Assembly (NCBI RefSeq): GCF_040802235.1 | Contig: NC_133168.1 | Location: 33,313,759 to 33,377,758 of the forward strand | DNA: 64,000 nucleotides | Source: Manis javanica | Taxonomy: Eukaryota; Chordata; Mammalia; Pholidota; Manidae | Direction of reading: 5' to 3' | Shown here: positions 49,736-61,709 of the stretch, in pieces | Layout of the letters: the number at the start of each line of letters is the position of its first letter | Position numbering within the stretch: the stretch's first letter is position 1 | Notes under the pieces: generated by a model | Seen by the model: the letters and a program-made list of their open reading frames with translations, nothing else | Database searches by the model: none | What the model was told of the DNA's origin: nothing | Program-made: the position numbers and the translations under genes

Positions 49736-52284
49736 TACATGTCAGTGTGATTAGAAAGGATAGTGACAAAATCTGCATAATCAAATACTGAACTGTGTGC
49801 TATAGTGACTTGAGTTATTACAAAAATTACAGGGTAAAACTTCAAAATTCTAAGACAGAGAACTCTTATTGCAGATACTGTATCTGAGCCCATTTCCCCC
49901 AGGCTCCCAGAGCAGCAATCACTGAAGCTCCTAACCTGGGAGCTAACTGTGGCACAGGGACACCTGGTGGCCAGCAGGAAGGGCGGACACAGTCTTGGTC
50001 CTGGCATCTAGCATGACTGCTGTTGGATCTCGTTGCCAACTGACCTCATCTGTCCTGTGGCAGGGGTGGGTCCTGACCACGTGCACAGATCACTGAGCTA
50101 AGGGAATTACTCAACCTCTCTTACACCTTGCTTTCTGTCCTGTGGCTTTCAGTTAAGAAAGCCCCCTTGCCTGAGACCCTGGATGGTTCCTTTTTTGGTT
50201 AACCTGTACGTGACTGACAAGTATGTCACAAGGCCTCAAACCATGATGCCAACACTCACCTGCTCTTTGCCTGGATTTCCCCATTGCTATAACCTGTCTG
50301 GCCCTTCTGAGTCCCACCCCTCCTCCAGGAAGTCAGAAGAATGCTCAGCTGACAGGCCCATGCCTTTTGTCATACACACTAGTTGTCCTCCTTTCCTTGA
50401 CCATTGAAGCTTCTTCCCCTTTCCCACCAGCCCCTACTGCTAAGTTGCAGCATTTCAGAATTGTGCCTGTTCCCCTTCTGACTCAGATGCCATTACTTAT
50501 TTCACTTTGTTATTAATTGCAAATTATTATGATACCTGCCTAAGGTCTGACATTTCTCAGTCCTGTTGTAGAGACTAAATCTGTGCTTTTCCTCTCCTTC
50601 TGAACTTGTTGGCTTCAGACTACCGAGTAGCCCACTCATCTTCTGGGGCTACAAAGGCTTTGCTTTGTTCTGAAGTGCCTCTAAGTACTCACACCTGAAA
50701 TAGAGCATTCTTTAATTTCAGTTTCACACTGTGTTACATTCAGATCTTTCATAAAGATTCAGAAATGCCATCTGACAGGTTCAAGAGAAACTGAACTGAT
50801 ACCTTTTGGGTTTTAACTGGAGAACTGCTAATTTTTCATTTTCTTTGAAAGGCCTTATCCCAAAGAAAAAAACATGCCTAGTAGGGTCTCACAGAGGTGT
50901 TTTTACATCAGGCTTAAAAAAGCATGAAGAGCTCATTAATAAGTAATGTGCTACTAAGTTAACAAATAAAGCTGAATGCACTGACTAGACCCTGGAGTAA
51001 ATCAAATCATGCATGCAGCTGTGCAACTTGTTAACTTGCAATGGTCTCTTACAACATCTGGCAAAGCACGATGCAACAATGCACAAAGAAACCCAGCCTG
51101 TTAGAAATGCAAGTTCCTTTAGTTATGATACAAACTGTCAATTTTTTCTTTCATACTCTGTTGGCCAAAAATAGTAAGCAAACAGCCATTGATGCTGATC
51201 AGGAGGCATTCCACTGATAGGTTTCATCTTTGCTTACAGGGAGATTCCACTCATCAGCATGTCAATACAACACTAGACGCTTACATACTCTTGTCTCATA
51301 TCTTTGCCTCATTATCTACAGGCAGTTGACAAAAAGCAACTAGAGAATGAGCTAGTGTGTGCAGACAAGCTAGTCTTATCAGCTGACATGGTTATTGATG
51401 AACTTTTTAGTCTAACCCAGAAAACCTTTTGGAGTGTACACAAACAGAAAAGAATCATCCTCCTTTTTTTCAAAAAGTGAAAGTGCAGTGCCCCTAAAGA
51501 ATTCTTTCTTGGATTCAGAAGGTTGCGTGGTTTGAGTTGGAGAGAGATGTCATGCCGAGTAGGTAAAGCTCTTGGAGCAGTGAGGCTGGGAGGGAAGCTT
51601 TGGTATTTGAGGCAGTTGCGTTTCTCTTGATTCTTTCTGCTGCACCCGGAGCTCTTTTCATAACTAAAAGCTGGTGGACAGCTGTCAGGTGTTGGCTAAG
51701 CCTGACTCACCCAGCTGCTCAGAAATCTGGAGGAACAGAGTCTTCTGACCCATGCTCTTTTGACTACACGCATTCTGCCTTTACTAGCAGGTTTAGCTGG
51801 AAAGCCAGTGTAATGAAATGCAAATGTTTCCAGGCACTGTTTTGATGAAACAACTTATTGGGTGGGTTCAATTTCAACCCAACGGCCTTGCCAACCATGC
51901 CCATATGCACAAATTAACACATCTTGCCAGGCCTCTTATGTAGTTATGATGACAAAGCCATTAGGTTACCATTTAAATTTTGTTACGAAGCTGCATATTT
52001 AAAGCAACCATTAGCCTGAGAATGAAAGTATTCTACTAAACAATCTCACTTGAGTATTTCTCAGTTGTTGAGTATTTTCAATCCCTATATGCTTATGCAT
52101 ATGTATATAATCTACATGTATATTTATACAGTTATATAATTATATAAAGTTATGTATTTATAGTATTTTTCATTTTCAAGTGAATGGAAACAAAGAAAAT
52201 GATGGAACAATCAGGGTTCAAGTGTTGCATGACAAGATTTCATTTTTGAGAAGACAAGAGAGCCCATGTGGAACAGTAGAAATT
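49736..52284. other. No gene seen
   Basis: Two less AT-rich intervals (49890-50460 and 51470-51850) have no readable domain. The first holds a CTCF-like motif pair at 49957-49985. Either interval could be conserved non-coding DNA, but this cannot be judged without alignment. Confidence 0.45.
49957..49985. promoter_or_regulatory. CTCF-like motif pair (weak)
   Basis: On the minus strand, TGGCCACCAGGTGTCCC matches most of the CTCF core consensus (mismatches at two positions). On the plus strand, TGGCCAGCAGG overlaps it but then diverges. Motif reading only; many such sites are unbound. Confidence 0.25.
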
Positions 52285-52530
52285 CAAGTAGTCTACATCT
52301 ATTGAGCCTTACAAAGTACATTACATGACTCATCTCCTTTAATTCCAACAATCCTATGATATTGGTAATATTGTCATCTGCATATGACATATGAAAAAAT
52401 TAAGACATAGCAAGTTGAAGGTGCCCAAGGTCACCTAGAAAGTAAACAGTAGAACTGGGGATTGAAATTTAGGCCAGCTGATTCCAGAGTTCACATTCTT
52501 AACTGTTATTCTATGCCACCTTGCATGTTA
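52285..52530 (-). repeat. MIR SINE
   Basis: Near full-length reverse-complement MIR: 'catctattgagccttacaaagtacattacatgactcatctcctttaattcc', 'aaaaaattaagacatagcaagttgaaggtgcccaaggtcacctagaaagtaaacagtagaactggggattg', '...ctatgccacctt'. Confidence 0.9.
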
Positions 52531-53627
52531 TCAGGAAATCCAGTCATGGATGACACTATTACTAACCTGGAATAAATGGGACTTCCTTCCCCCACCTTCA
52601 CCTCCCCTTCACTCCTTGACTTGCATTAAATGAATTTAGGATTAGCTTAAATATTTAAGTTACCTTCCTGTATGATTCTGATACTTTAAGCTACAAACAC
52701 ATTTAAATATTTTGCCTACCATATGAGAAGCATTGATAGTTCTCAATGTCAGAGTACAAAACAAAAAAGAGTATTTCTTCAGGACTTGAACAATAAGCAG
52801 CTCTAGTTTCAATGACAAATGTCCCTGACATTTAGCTAAACATGTATTGGTCTGAATAATTTTCTTCAGAAAATAAACAATACCCAAAACCATAGTGTTG
52901 AAAATTTGGTTCTTTTGGAAGGGAGGAAACTTGGTTGAAAGGCTACAAAACCTTTCAGTGAGTCTGACATTTTGAAGGAAAGATGTCATGTCCTGACGAG
53001 CCTGCAGTGAGCTGGGAATCAGCCTGCTCTCAAGAAATGGGAAATGCAATGCACTTTTTAAGTTTAGCATGATATTGTATTATTTGATCCCTGTTAACAA
53101 TTAAACATCTACTCTTCCTATATGAGTACAAATCATTAGGAAAGGAAGATATTCTGCTATTAAAACATGAATGCAACATTTTTTGTACTTCTTGGTCAAG
53201 CTTCTGTATGCACTGGACATATTTACATAGGAAATATAGACAGAGAATTTATAATGGCCATGTCAATTCATACAGAAATTTCTATTCATCATTAATTCTT
53301 GTGTAATCTGACTTTTATCTCTGTGCTTGACTTCCCCAAATAGATTGAAAGTTCTTTGAAGGAGGAAATGGCATTTGGTATCCCTTTCGAAAACAATTCT
53401 ACATTCTACATTGAGTGATTTATTATCTAAATCTAAACTCTAGACAAAAATGTGTATATGCAAATACTTATTCACAATAAATATGGTGCCTCAAGGCACT
53501 ATTTTTAGCTTTTAAGTATTTGGATATTATATTACATGATATTGTCTGTCAAATCATACTTCCAATAGCATTATTTTATTCTTACAATTTACATAATGTG
53601 TGAAAAGACAATGAAAGGCAAAGGTTT
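52531..53627. other. No gene seen
   Basis: A 136-codon minus-strand open frame (52660-53070) has no recognisable domain and no gene structure around it; treated as chance. Confidence 0.5.
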
Positions 53628-54090
53628 TGTGAAAATACAGGAAACCTTATTTAAAATGGAGGTGGTAAGCCCTAAAGGGGGAGCTCTCACGCGTGAACCA
53701 CTCCTTGCTGCCTGCTTAGCAGATGAAAGAAGGCAAGAATGAGCTTGACAAAAGGAGGACATTTTTCACAAAGGAACTTCATCTCCCGCTTTTAAGAAAA
53801 AGGAGGAAGATCCCTCTCTGCCTCAGAAACAATGAACTAACCACCACTTGCAGCCAAAGAGAAACCATCACAACCTTGAACTCTTGTTCTTCTCCAATGA
53901 ACTTTTAAGACAATCCTCCCTAATTTCTTCCTAAAACCTAATAAAAACTGACCTTCTCTTTGTCTCTTGAGACTTGCCTATGGTTCATCATAGTTTGCTT
54001 GTCCTGAATTGCAATTCCTCTGCTATGCCTGAATAAACTCACTTTGTTGCTAAAATAACTGGCTATTTTATTTTTAAGGTGGGCATTATG
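53628..54090 (+). mobile_element. Solo LTR, class I ERV style
   Basis: Starts 'tgtgaaaatacaggaaacc' and has an A-rich middle. It then has the typical R-U5 sequence of gamma-type LTRs: 'cctaataaaaactgaccttctctttgtctcttgagacttgcc', then 'ctgaataaactcactttgttgctaaaataactgg' carrying AATAAA. No flanking gag/pol was found, so it is probably a solo LTR. The right edge is approximate and no target duplication was identified. Confidence 0.6.
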
Positions 54091-55659
54091 TTCAAATGTT
54101 CAGCCAAACCCAAGAAGTCAGTGAAGACACTTTTTCATCACATAGGTTTACACAAAAGTGAAGTCTGACCCACTAATTCCCTTGGTTATCAGAGAACAAT
54201 TCATCTACGAATGATTAAAAATGGAAAAAGATGTTCCTTTGGGAGAAGAAAACACAAAAAAATGTTGCTGCCTTCTATCACTGGAGGGGGAGAAAGGAAA
54301 AGGCATAGAATAGAAATTCTAAGGACATCACTGTGGGCTTCAGAGAAAAATAAATTCAATCAATCAAAAATAAACATAAATCAGTTATTGTCACAGTTTT
54401 CTTTTCATTGGTAATCTGAAATATATTAGCTTTGTCTTTTCTTAAACATCCTTTATTTGTTATTGTTGAAAACAATTAGCCTAAAATGTCTAATGCTAGA
54501 ATGCTAATATTAGCCATCACATTAATATGAACCAGATGTAGTTTTAAATTATAATTTTGAATTAGCTTTACTTATTGTAGAACACTTGAACTGTGTCATG
54601 GATATTGGAATAAGAAGATTCAGTTTTTAGCTTCTTAGTCTTATAGAATTTATAAGTGTACAATAACAGAAGTAAAACTTGGGTGAACTATTCATTTTTT
54701 TACTTATTCACTATGAGACAAAACCATGAAAACCTTGAAAAGTCACAAAGTACCCACTGAGTCTTCCAGATCTTATGTATCTACAGCTGTTTTCCATTAT
54801 CATCCTCTAATCATTTAGAGGTATATATCTAATATTATATATACTTTTTAATTTACCTAAAATTTAAATTATGCTGATTTAATAAATGATATGCCTAGAA
54901 ATACATATAAAAATTCTATTCTGTGCAATGAGAAACCCTAGCTTTATCATAACATAAAGCCATGGTTGTATCCTCCATATAAAGCAAATTTAGAATCCAC
55001 TACAAGAACCAAATGTATAGTTTTAAGATGCATTATAACACTTCAACTAGAAATTGTTTTAGAAAATTGATACTGCTTTAATTATTTAATATTTTTTACT
55101 TATAAATTCCCTAGGCATAGTGATTTTTTTATGCTTTTTCTTTAGGTTTTGAATATATTGCCTCTCTGACCTATTAAATCTACTGAAATTATTTCCCAGT
55201 GAGTTACATAATTTTCCCTTATGAGGGTTCAAACAGTTCTCACATGACTGTATACCATTTCCTAAGAATGAAGCTCAGGGCCCAGATGTTACTTAGGATG
55301 TTTTCTAGAATCAGCACTTTATGATTTGTTCCTTCTACAATTCACAGAATAATAATACAGTTGCATTTCATTTGTGCTGTATGTAAGTAATTTCATGGCT
55401 TCCTAGGTAATTTTATTTATTTTTCAAAGAAACAACTCTCAGAAGTCCATCTAATTTTTTTCTGAAAAGTCATTTCTGGTATGGTGAAAAGGTTATCAAA
55501 TAAGTAAGATCATTCTGGGAGCTTAGGCACACTCATAATCAGATTGCTTTGTGGAATTCAAAGATATGATCAATTTTCTTTTATTCACAGGAAGCATTAT
55601 TTTTATTTTAATAACAGCAATTGAAAAGCTCAGATTGAGGGATGTACTAGAAAACATAC
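54091..55659. other. AT-rich stretch, nothing recognised
   Basis: No gene or confident repeat. Confidence 0.5.
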
Positions 55660-55800
55660 TGGTTTGAGATTTAAAGAATGGATTCCTGTCCCAGTTCTAC
55701 TACTAACTGACTGCCAGAAGCTATACACATGATATAACTTGCACAGATTATTTACCCTCTTTGGAATTCAGGCTTATACTTGTAAAATATAAGCAGTCAG
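55660..55800 (+). repeat. MIR SINE (diverged)
   Basis: 'ggattcctgtcccagttctactactaactgactg' followed by 'gcacagattatttaccctctttggaattcaggcttatacttgtaaaatataagcag' fits a decayed sense MIR head and core. Confidence 0.6.
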
Positions 55801-57118
55801 ACATGAATTTATGGGATCACTTAAAGCTAAAACAGGCTATGATTCTATAGCATTGGTAGTTAGGGATGTACATGATTATTGACACAAAAATAATTTTTAA
55901 AGTAGGGTCACAAAATGAATATATTAAAAATGACTACAGGTTATTTTTTAAACATATGTACTCAGATTTAGAGTTCAGTCCTCATTTTTCTGAGAATCAA
56001 GTAAGAGTCTTATCTAAAACATCCATTACCAGATACTTTCAAAATACAGGTTATTCTAAAAGTTAATAAATTCTTACCAGATGTTTTGGATCTTTTCAAG
56101 CGAATTTGGCATTGCTTAAAATCACTGACAAGGATTATGGTTATGGTGAACCGGTAATTTAAAATTACTGTATGAATTATAAACTGTCAGGACAAAAGAA
56201 ATTAAAATTTAATATTTTAATTTTTCATTGTTTGACCCCTTTGGAAATCCTATAGTATTACTACTGGGAGAGCACCTGCTAATTAGACCATCTATAATAA
56301 AACCAAGCAAAGAACTCTAAAGCTAAAAGTTAGTAAACACATGTGGTTGACTGAATTAATTTGGGTAAATTCTAAGGTAAACATCTCAAATATGAATGTC
56401 AATTTATGGAAGCTTATTATTGAAGAAGAAAATTTTGGCAAGTGTCATTTAATAATGACTTCACTCTCCATGTCCAATCCACATATTCTGATTTTAACAC
56501 AACCAGACTGAAAATAGAAAAACACCTACCAGAAGATCTGGTGTAAACAGTAACATCTGATCTCACTGCCCTGCATCTTGTCATACCATTCCCTCCCTCC
56601 TTCTTTTACCTTTAATCTGTTTTCTTTTATACCTGATTGCAGTCTATGATACCACATAATTCACTTACTTGTTAGTATTTACTGTCTCTTACAGAATTCT
56701 GTATGTCCAAATGGAATGCTATGTTTTATTCACTGATGCATCTCAAGTCCTCAAACAGCCTGGCACTTAGCAGTTATTAACCCAATACTTGTAGAATGAA
56801 AAAATGAAGTTTGCACGGGATTATAATGTATCCAGGTATGAGTCTTATTCTCAGCTGAAATCACATTAGAGTAAAAACAAACACATATCAAGCCACGAAA
56901 ATTCATACTAGGCTGAATTGGACATTTACTTCCTCTGTTGTGAAAATCAATCATTGAATTTGGAAGCATTGACAAGGCTCAATGAAAATGTAGTTGGTCA
57001 TGTACCTTACTCATGAAGGAGGGGGAATTCATGAAAGTGCAAAATGAATTACCTGAGCACAAGCACGAAGACAGAACAGTTTGTGGTTGTAAAATACTGG
57101 CTCTGACACCCATCTCAT
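55801..57118. other. AT-rich stretch before the solo LTR
   Basis: Nothing recognised. Ends with the CTCAT target-site duplication copy at 57114-57118. Confidence 0.5.
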
Positions 57119-57581
57119 TGTGGATAAAATGAGAGTTCCTATGGCCAGGATTCTTACCTGGCCATGGTTGACTAGCTCACTGTGGGCAATATATGGCTCT
57201 TGACTCTATAAAAAGAGCTCTGCCCAGTGCTCTGCACACGACATGGTGGCAGGGCTGCAAGGCTGCAGGAGAGCAGAGCAGAGGCTGGAGTGGTGGCAGT
57301 GCCGACGGCAGAGGCCCAGAGGATGACTGTGTGGGACAACTGTGCAGAGGCCCAGAGGATGGCTGTGTGGGATGGCTGTGTGGACAGAGGGGCCCAGAGG
57401 CAGAGACCGGCTTGCTGCATGCAGACTTGCTCTGAGTGAACGGGATTTTAGTGACTGACCTGCCACCTGGAAATAAAGTTGGGTATAACCCTTTCACCCC
57501 AAGAACGTTTCGCTGTCATTTTCTTTGGTCACACTGAATTCATAGCGAACTCGCCCGGGGCTGAAACCCATTGGCAAGACA
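57119..57581 (+). mobile_element. ERV-L-like solo LTR with 5-bp TSD
   Basis: A 463-bp LTR starting TGTGG and ending AAGACA, flanked by a perfect CTCAT duplication at 57114-57118 and 57582-57586. It has a TATAAAA box at 57207, the AATAAA signal at 57472-57477 and a U5 end shared with the provirus at 58866. Its first 33 bases ('...gttcctatggccagga') and last 80 or so align with that 5' LTR. The middle differs: it is GC-rich and carries tandem 36-bp units (CAGAGGCCCAGAGGAT at 57309 and 57345, partial at 57385). No internal retroviral sequence follows, so this is the product of LTR-LTR recombination. Its own TSD shows it inserted independently of the neighbouring provirus. Confidence 0.9.
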
Positions 57582-57586
57582 CTCAT

Positions 57587-58865
57587 TTATTTTATTTTAG
57601 ACAACTTGAAACTGCCATCTAGAATTTTCTTATTCAAAGGATAACACCAATATTTTAGTAACCTAATATGTGGTTTACATAGCTTACCTTGCACTTATTA
57701 CATATTTGATTATTCCAATATTAGCAGACAAAAGATGATATTTGAACAATGTTTACTTTCTCAAAGAAAGTAAGGAAATTTGGCCCACATGGTTGAGGCC
57801 TAGTAAGAGAAAGAAATTGAACTGGCTAAAATTTATTTAAATTAGAAAAACTATGCTATCTAGGAAAAAATGCTACTATAAAATATAATAGCTTCATTTA
57901 AATTTTCTTTGCTGAAGTAATACATCATAAAGGTCAATGCATTAAATTTTTATTTTTGAATATTATTCTCCTTTTATTTTAATAGGAGTGTCACCTGCTG
58001 ACATACATGACATTTCTTACAGTCTCAAGTCAGAAAAAAATAAGCTTTGTGCACTCATTTTTCATGCTCTACAAAGTCTGCCTGCATAGACCACTTTGCA
58101 TTTATTATAAATAGGTATTACATTAGAAAAGCAATTCAGCTGTAGTCCATTTCAGTTGTGAAGCTAAGCAGCTTTGCATTGTAACTAAGTCGAGTTAATG
58201 GGACTATCTCAAAGGATGTGTTGCCCTGGAGCTGAAGTCACTTAGTAGCTTCTCACTGAATTTAGAAGTCTGTGAAATGAAGGCAGGAAATCTGCTGCAA
58301 GTAGGATAGGCAAACTATTATAATCTGCATTCCTAAACTGAATAAGAATTTTTGTTCAGCAGAAACCACTCGACTGCAAAAACTCTGAAATTCTATCCTG
58401 CCACTAAGAGCATCTGTTGGGGTGGGCAGCATGGATCTGAACGTTTTACTTTTCTTCAAATCCAGTAAGTTTAATGTGTACATTTACAATCTTAGTGGAA
58501 GCTGTCTTACTTTTCATAAGAGAAGCAACCTGTAACCCCTTTTTGAGGATAATGAAAAAATGTCATTAGTCAAATATTTAATTTTTAGTTAATAGGTAGT
58601 TTTAATTATCTTTGATAAAGAAATAATTTCTCTTGAAAATAAATTTCAATATAAATATTTTGTTTTATAATACACAAGGTGACTGTTTAGACTTAGTCCA
58701 GAACCTAAAATATGGATATTGATATTTCTTGGGATGTTTTCAGAAGCTGTTTATTTGCTACCCTAAGGTAGCCCTTGAAGCTCTTCCTGATTCATGACTG
58801 TTTGCCTTCATGATGTCTTACACCTATTAGCATTCACTATAAAGTTCCTCTTTTGTCTTAGTTCT
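57587..58865. other. AT-rich spacer between the two LTRs
   Basis: Unique-looking, AT-rich, with no retroviral sequence seen. It therefore separates two independent insertions rather than being an internal region. Confidence 0.6.
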
Positions 58866-59167
58866 TGTAGGGAAGTTGGGGGTTCCTATGGCCAGGATCC
58901 TTACTGAACTGAAACCACCTGATGATGGAACTGGCCTGTTGTTATGCTACCGCTTCCACACCTTTAAACAGTAAGCCATTATTGCGCTATATAGAGAGTG
59001 CAGCCCAGTGCTCTGTGCTGAGGCAGAGACGCTAGTGCTCCATCTACCGCTGGAGAACAAGCCGGGTAATAAACCCTTTCACCCCAAAGAACATTCTGCT
59101 GTCAATTTCTTTGGTCACATTGAATCCATAGCAAACTTGCAGGGGGCTGAAACCCATTGGTAAGACA
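58866..59167 (+). mobile_element. 5' LTR of ERV-L-like provirus
   Basis: A 302-bp LTR starting TGTAGGGAAG and ending ...TTGGTAAGACA. It has a TATATA box at 58988-58993 and AATAAA at 59068-59073, followed by 'ccctttcaccccaaagaacattctgctgtcaatttctttggtcac' which matches the solo LTR at 57119-57581. It lacks the GC-rich tandem-repeat block of that LTR. The 3' LTR lies beyond the window, so neither the TSD nor an LTR-LTR divergence age can be read here. Left-flank bases GTTCT (58861-58865) are the expected TSD copy. Confidence 0.85.
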
Positions 59168-59169
59168 AT

Positions 59170-59187
59170 TGGTGAAAGTCGGCAGAG
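59170..59187 (+). other. Primer binding site candidate
   Basis: TGGTGAAAGTCGGCAGAG begins two bases after the LTR end with the TGG that pairs with a tRNA 3' CCA. The TGGTG start is compatible with tRNA-Leu, the primer that gives ERV-L its name. The rest is too decayed to prove it. Confidence 0.5.
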
Positions 59188-59309
59188 CTCACTGTTGACG
59201 AAGGAAAAAGACAGGCTGCCCTTATGGGAGGGGTGCTTCAGCGGGCTGCCCTGTGAATGGGGAGACAGTGGATGGTCCCCCAATGGGTATGTGGTCTGAG
59301 GTGGCTTGC

Positions 59310-60300
59310 CTCCTAGAGGACTGGGCCACCCCAGGACTGGAGGCAAGAGGAGGTGACACCTGAGGATGTAAGGGTGGCCCTTGGTATAAAAAGTGGATCC
59401 TTTGAGAAGCAGAGTGCCTGTGAGGCAGTGGGGACTGTGGGGTGGCTGCTTCTCATAGTATTAAAAAGGTCTACAGAGGAGGCCCAAGGAATGGCAGCAT
59501 GAGAACACGAGCTGCAAACCTCTGTGGATTCCCTGAGGCAGGAGATGGCATTGATGCGAGAGGAGGCAGCACAAGGGCACCAGCAGCAAGGTGCCACTGG
59601 AGACAAGACTGCAGAGCTGCCAGGTGTTCTGAAGTAGGAAGAGGCCATAAAGGAAAAAGACGAACTCCTGAGGGAAGCACAGGTGGAGGTAGCACAAAAA
59701 AGTCAGCTGCAAAGCATTGAGGTGAAGGTAACAGACCTTCTTTAGACTGAGCTGGCACTGTTACGAGGCACTGTAGCAGAGGAGGCACTCGGGGGAGGGG
59801 AGAGAAAGGGGCCATCAGCCCCAGAAATGGAGGGGCTGGGGAAGGATGAAGGGGCGGTGCCAGAGGCACTGGTGCCTCCGGTATTGAAAGCACACCCAGT
59901 GGTTGTAAAGAAAATAAAGACCCAGCAGCTGAAAGTTACCCAAGGAGAGGAGCAGCCCCGGCCCCAGGTCGTGGAGCACTCTATGGTCCGCCCCTGTACT
60001 CAGGCTGAGCAGGTGACTATGGGACTTAGGGGTGGATGGAATTGTTTTGTCGGGATCAGAGATGGGAAAGCTGTCTTCCCTGACAGTGCAGCCCTCCTTG
60101 AGGCAGTGATTACAAAATGTGAGGTGACATGTACAGTAGCAGACTTAGGAGAGGCTGAAGCAATGAGAATCCGGAAAGAAATAAGACCTGTTACTCCCAA
60201 GAAGAATTTACAGGGCCCTATGAAGGTTATGAGGACCCAGATGTGGGTTGATTTACTATAGGCAGGAGCAGATGGAAGGAAATTAGATGTGAAGTCAAAT
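59310..60300 (+). pseudogene. gag: ERV-L-like gag (broken)
   Basis: Gag forms the capsid shell of the element. One reading frame carries most of the region but is broken by a stop near 59490 and by TAG at 59635-59637 and 59743-59745. Recognisable parts are an N-terminal AVGTVGWLLLIVLKRS segment (about 59420-59467), a heptad-rich coiled coil with LQTSVDSLRQEMALMREEA, a Pro/Lys-rich linker, then a 144-codon open stretch (59827-60261) with a capsid-like C-terminal part. No CCHC zinc knuckle was found; class III gag often lacks one. The frame shifts into the protease frame near 60300. The position between PBS and protease and the coiled coil support the call. Not functional. Confidence 0.7.
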
Positions 60301-60488
60301 AGGATCTTACTAGAGCTATGGCAACAGCTGAAACCAGAGCAGCAGTTCCAGCCATTAAGGCCAAAGAGGCAGAGGTCAGAGACAGAGCCACAAGTCCGGC
60401 CTGTGTGTCTGCAAGACTTCCTGCTGGGAGCGAGCCAACCTCACTTGAGCCCACACAGGAAGGTGATTGGGGAAAACAGTTTGACTGA

Positions 60489-60707
60489 GGGGAAGGTCAA
60501 GGTATCTCCCCTGAAGGACAAGGAGGGGACTGGAGGCCACATGTTGAAATAATTATCCATTTGTCCCCAGTGAACATACAACGTGTCCTGGCTTTGGTGG
60601 ACACTGGGGCTGTATGTTCACTGATTCATGGTAGCCCTGAGCAGTTCCCTAGGATCCCCACTATCATAGATGGATACGGGGGTAAGGCTCTCAGGGTGAA
60701 AAAGGCC
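60489..60707 (+). pseudogene. pro: ERV-L-like protease (fragment)
   Basis: Retroviral aspartic protease, which cleaves the polyproteins. It is open from 60489 (after TGA 60486-60488) to TAA 60708-60710, in the same frame as the reverse transcriptase downstream. The active-site motif LVDTGA is intact at 60594-60611 (catalytic Asp codon 60600-60602), preceded by a hydrophobic strand and followed by a flap-like glycine region (DGYGG). Only this one TAA separates it from the 330-codon RT stretch, so protease and RT were once one reading frame. An additional broken segment of the same frame (about 60304-60485) is probably the gag-pro linker. Confidence 0.8.
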
Positions 60708-60710
60708 TAA

Positions 60711-61709
60711 ATCCCTTTGGGAACAGGGCATATACCTGCAAAAGAGTATAACATTTATATATCTCCTATCCCTAAGTATATTTTGGGGATTGATATCCTG
60801 CAGGGTCTATGGCTGCAGACCACTGCAGGTGAGTTCAGACTGAGAGTATGTGTGGTGAAGGCAGTTCCGAGTAGACATGCTAGGCACCCACTCATAGCTT
60901 TGCCTGTACCTTGGTGGGTGGCTAATACCAAACAATACAAACTGCCTGGAGGGCATAAAGAAATTGGAGAAACTCTCCAGGAGCTGGAAAAGGTGGGTAT
61001 TATAAAGCCCACCCATAGTCCTTTTAATTCCCCAGTGTGGCCTGTAAAAACACCAGATGGCTCCTGGCGTATGACTGTGGATTACAGAGAACTGAATAAA
61101 GTCCTACCCCCTATGCATGCTGCTGTCCCCTCTATTACAGACCTGATGGATACCCTCAGCCATGAACTAGGAACATACCATTATGTGGTAGATCTTGCTA
61201 ATGCCTTCTTTTCCATTGACATTGAGCAGGAAAGTCAGGAACAGTTTGCCTTCATGTGGGAAGGATGGCAATGGACTTTCACCACCCTTCCACAGGGATA
61301 CCTCCACAGCCCCACCATCTGTCATGGACTTGTAGCCCAGGACTTGGCTACATGGGAGAAACAGCCAACGGTGTGGCTGTACCATTATATTGATGATGTC
61401 ATGTTCACATCCAATTCTCTTTCAGATCTAGAAGGTGCAGCACCTAGACTGCTGCAACATTTACAGGAGAAAGGATGGGCTGTGAACAGCACTAAGGTTC
61501 AGGGACCTTGTTTGTCTGTCAAATTCTGGGGGGTTGTCTGGTTGGGAAAGACCAAAGTTATACCAGAAGCAGTTATAGATAAAGTCCAGGCCTTTCCTAC
61601 CCCCACAACTGTGGCATTGCTACAGGAGTTTCTGGGTCTTCTAGGCTACTGGAGAGTGTTTATCCCGCACTTGGCACAACTTCTGACGCTCTTATACCAG
61701 TTGGTATGA
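60711..61709 (+). pseudogene. pol: ERV-L-like reverse transcriptase (best preserved part)
   Basis: Reverse transcriptase domain of class III pol, open for about 330 codons (TGA at 61707-61709). Motifs in order: the N-terminal [16 protein letters not shown] fingers strand, [20 protein letters not shown] with the first catalytic Asp (61191-61193), TTLPQG (61284-61298), YIDDV with the catalytic Asp pair (61386-61400), and the [19 protein letters not shown] thumb. All three catalytic aspartates are present. A short protease tail (to about residue 40) precedes RT. It is the longest open stretch in the window and clearly above chance. Even so it is a fossil: it lacks a continuous gag-pro entry and is followed by stops. 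Sequence character fits ERV-L, which is distantly related to foamy viruses. Confidence 0.95.

Noticed and set aside
52660..53070. 136-codon open frame on the minus strand
   Set aside because: No domain, no codon signature and no gene structure; one or two frames of this length are expected by chance in 64 kb of six-frame sequence.
57177..57497. Several overlapping frames of 70-106 codons in the solo LTR
   Set aside because: Produced by the GC-rich tandem 36-bp repeats of the LTR; no protein-coding role.
57587..58865. Reading the two LTRs as the ends of one provirus
   Set aside because: The left LTR has its own perfect 5-bp duplication on both sides, the spacer has no retroviral sequence, and gag-pol starts only after the second LTR.
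59471..59893. 140-codon minus-strand frame inside the provirus, Pro/Leu-rich
   Set aside because: Antisense shadow of the GC-rich gag coiled-coil region.
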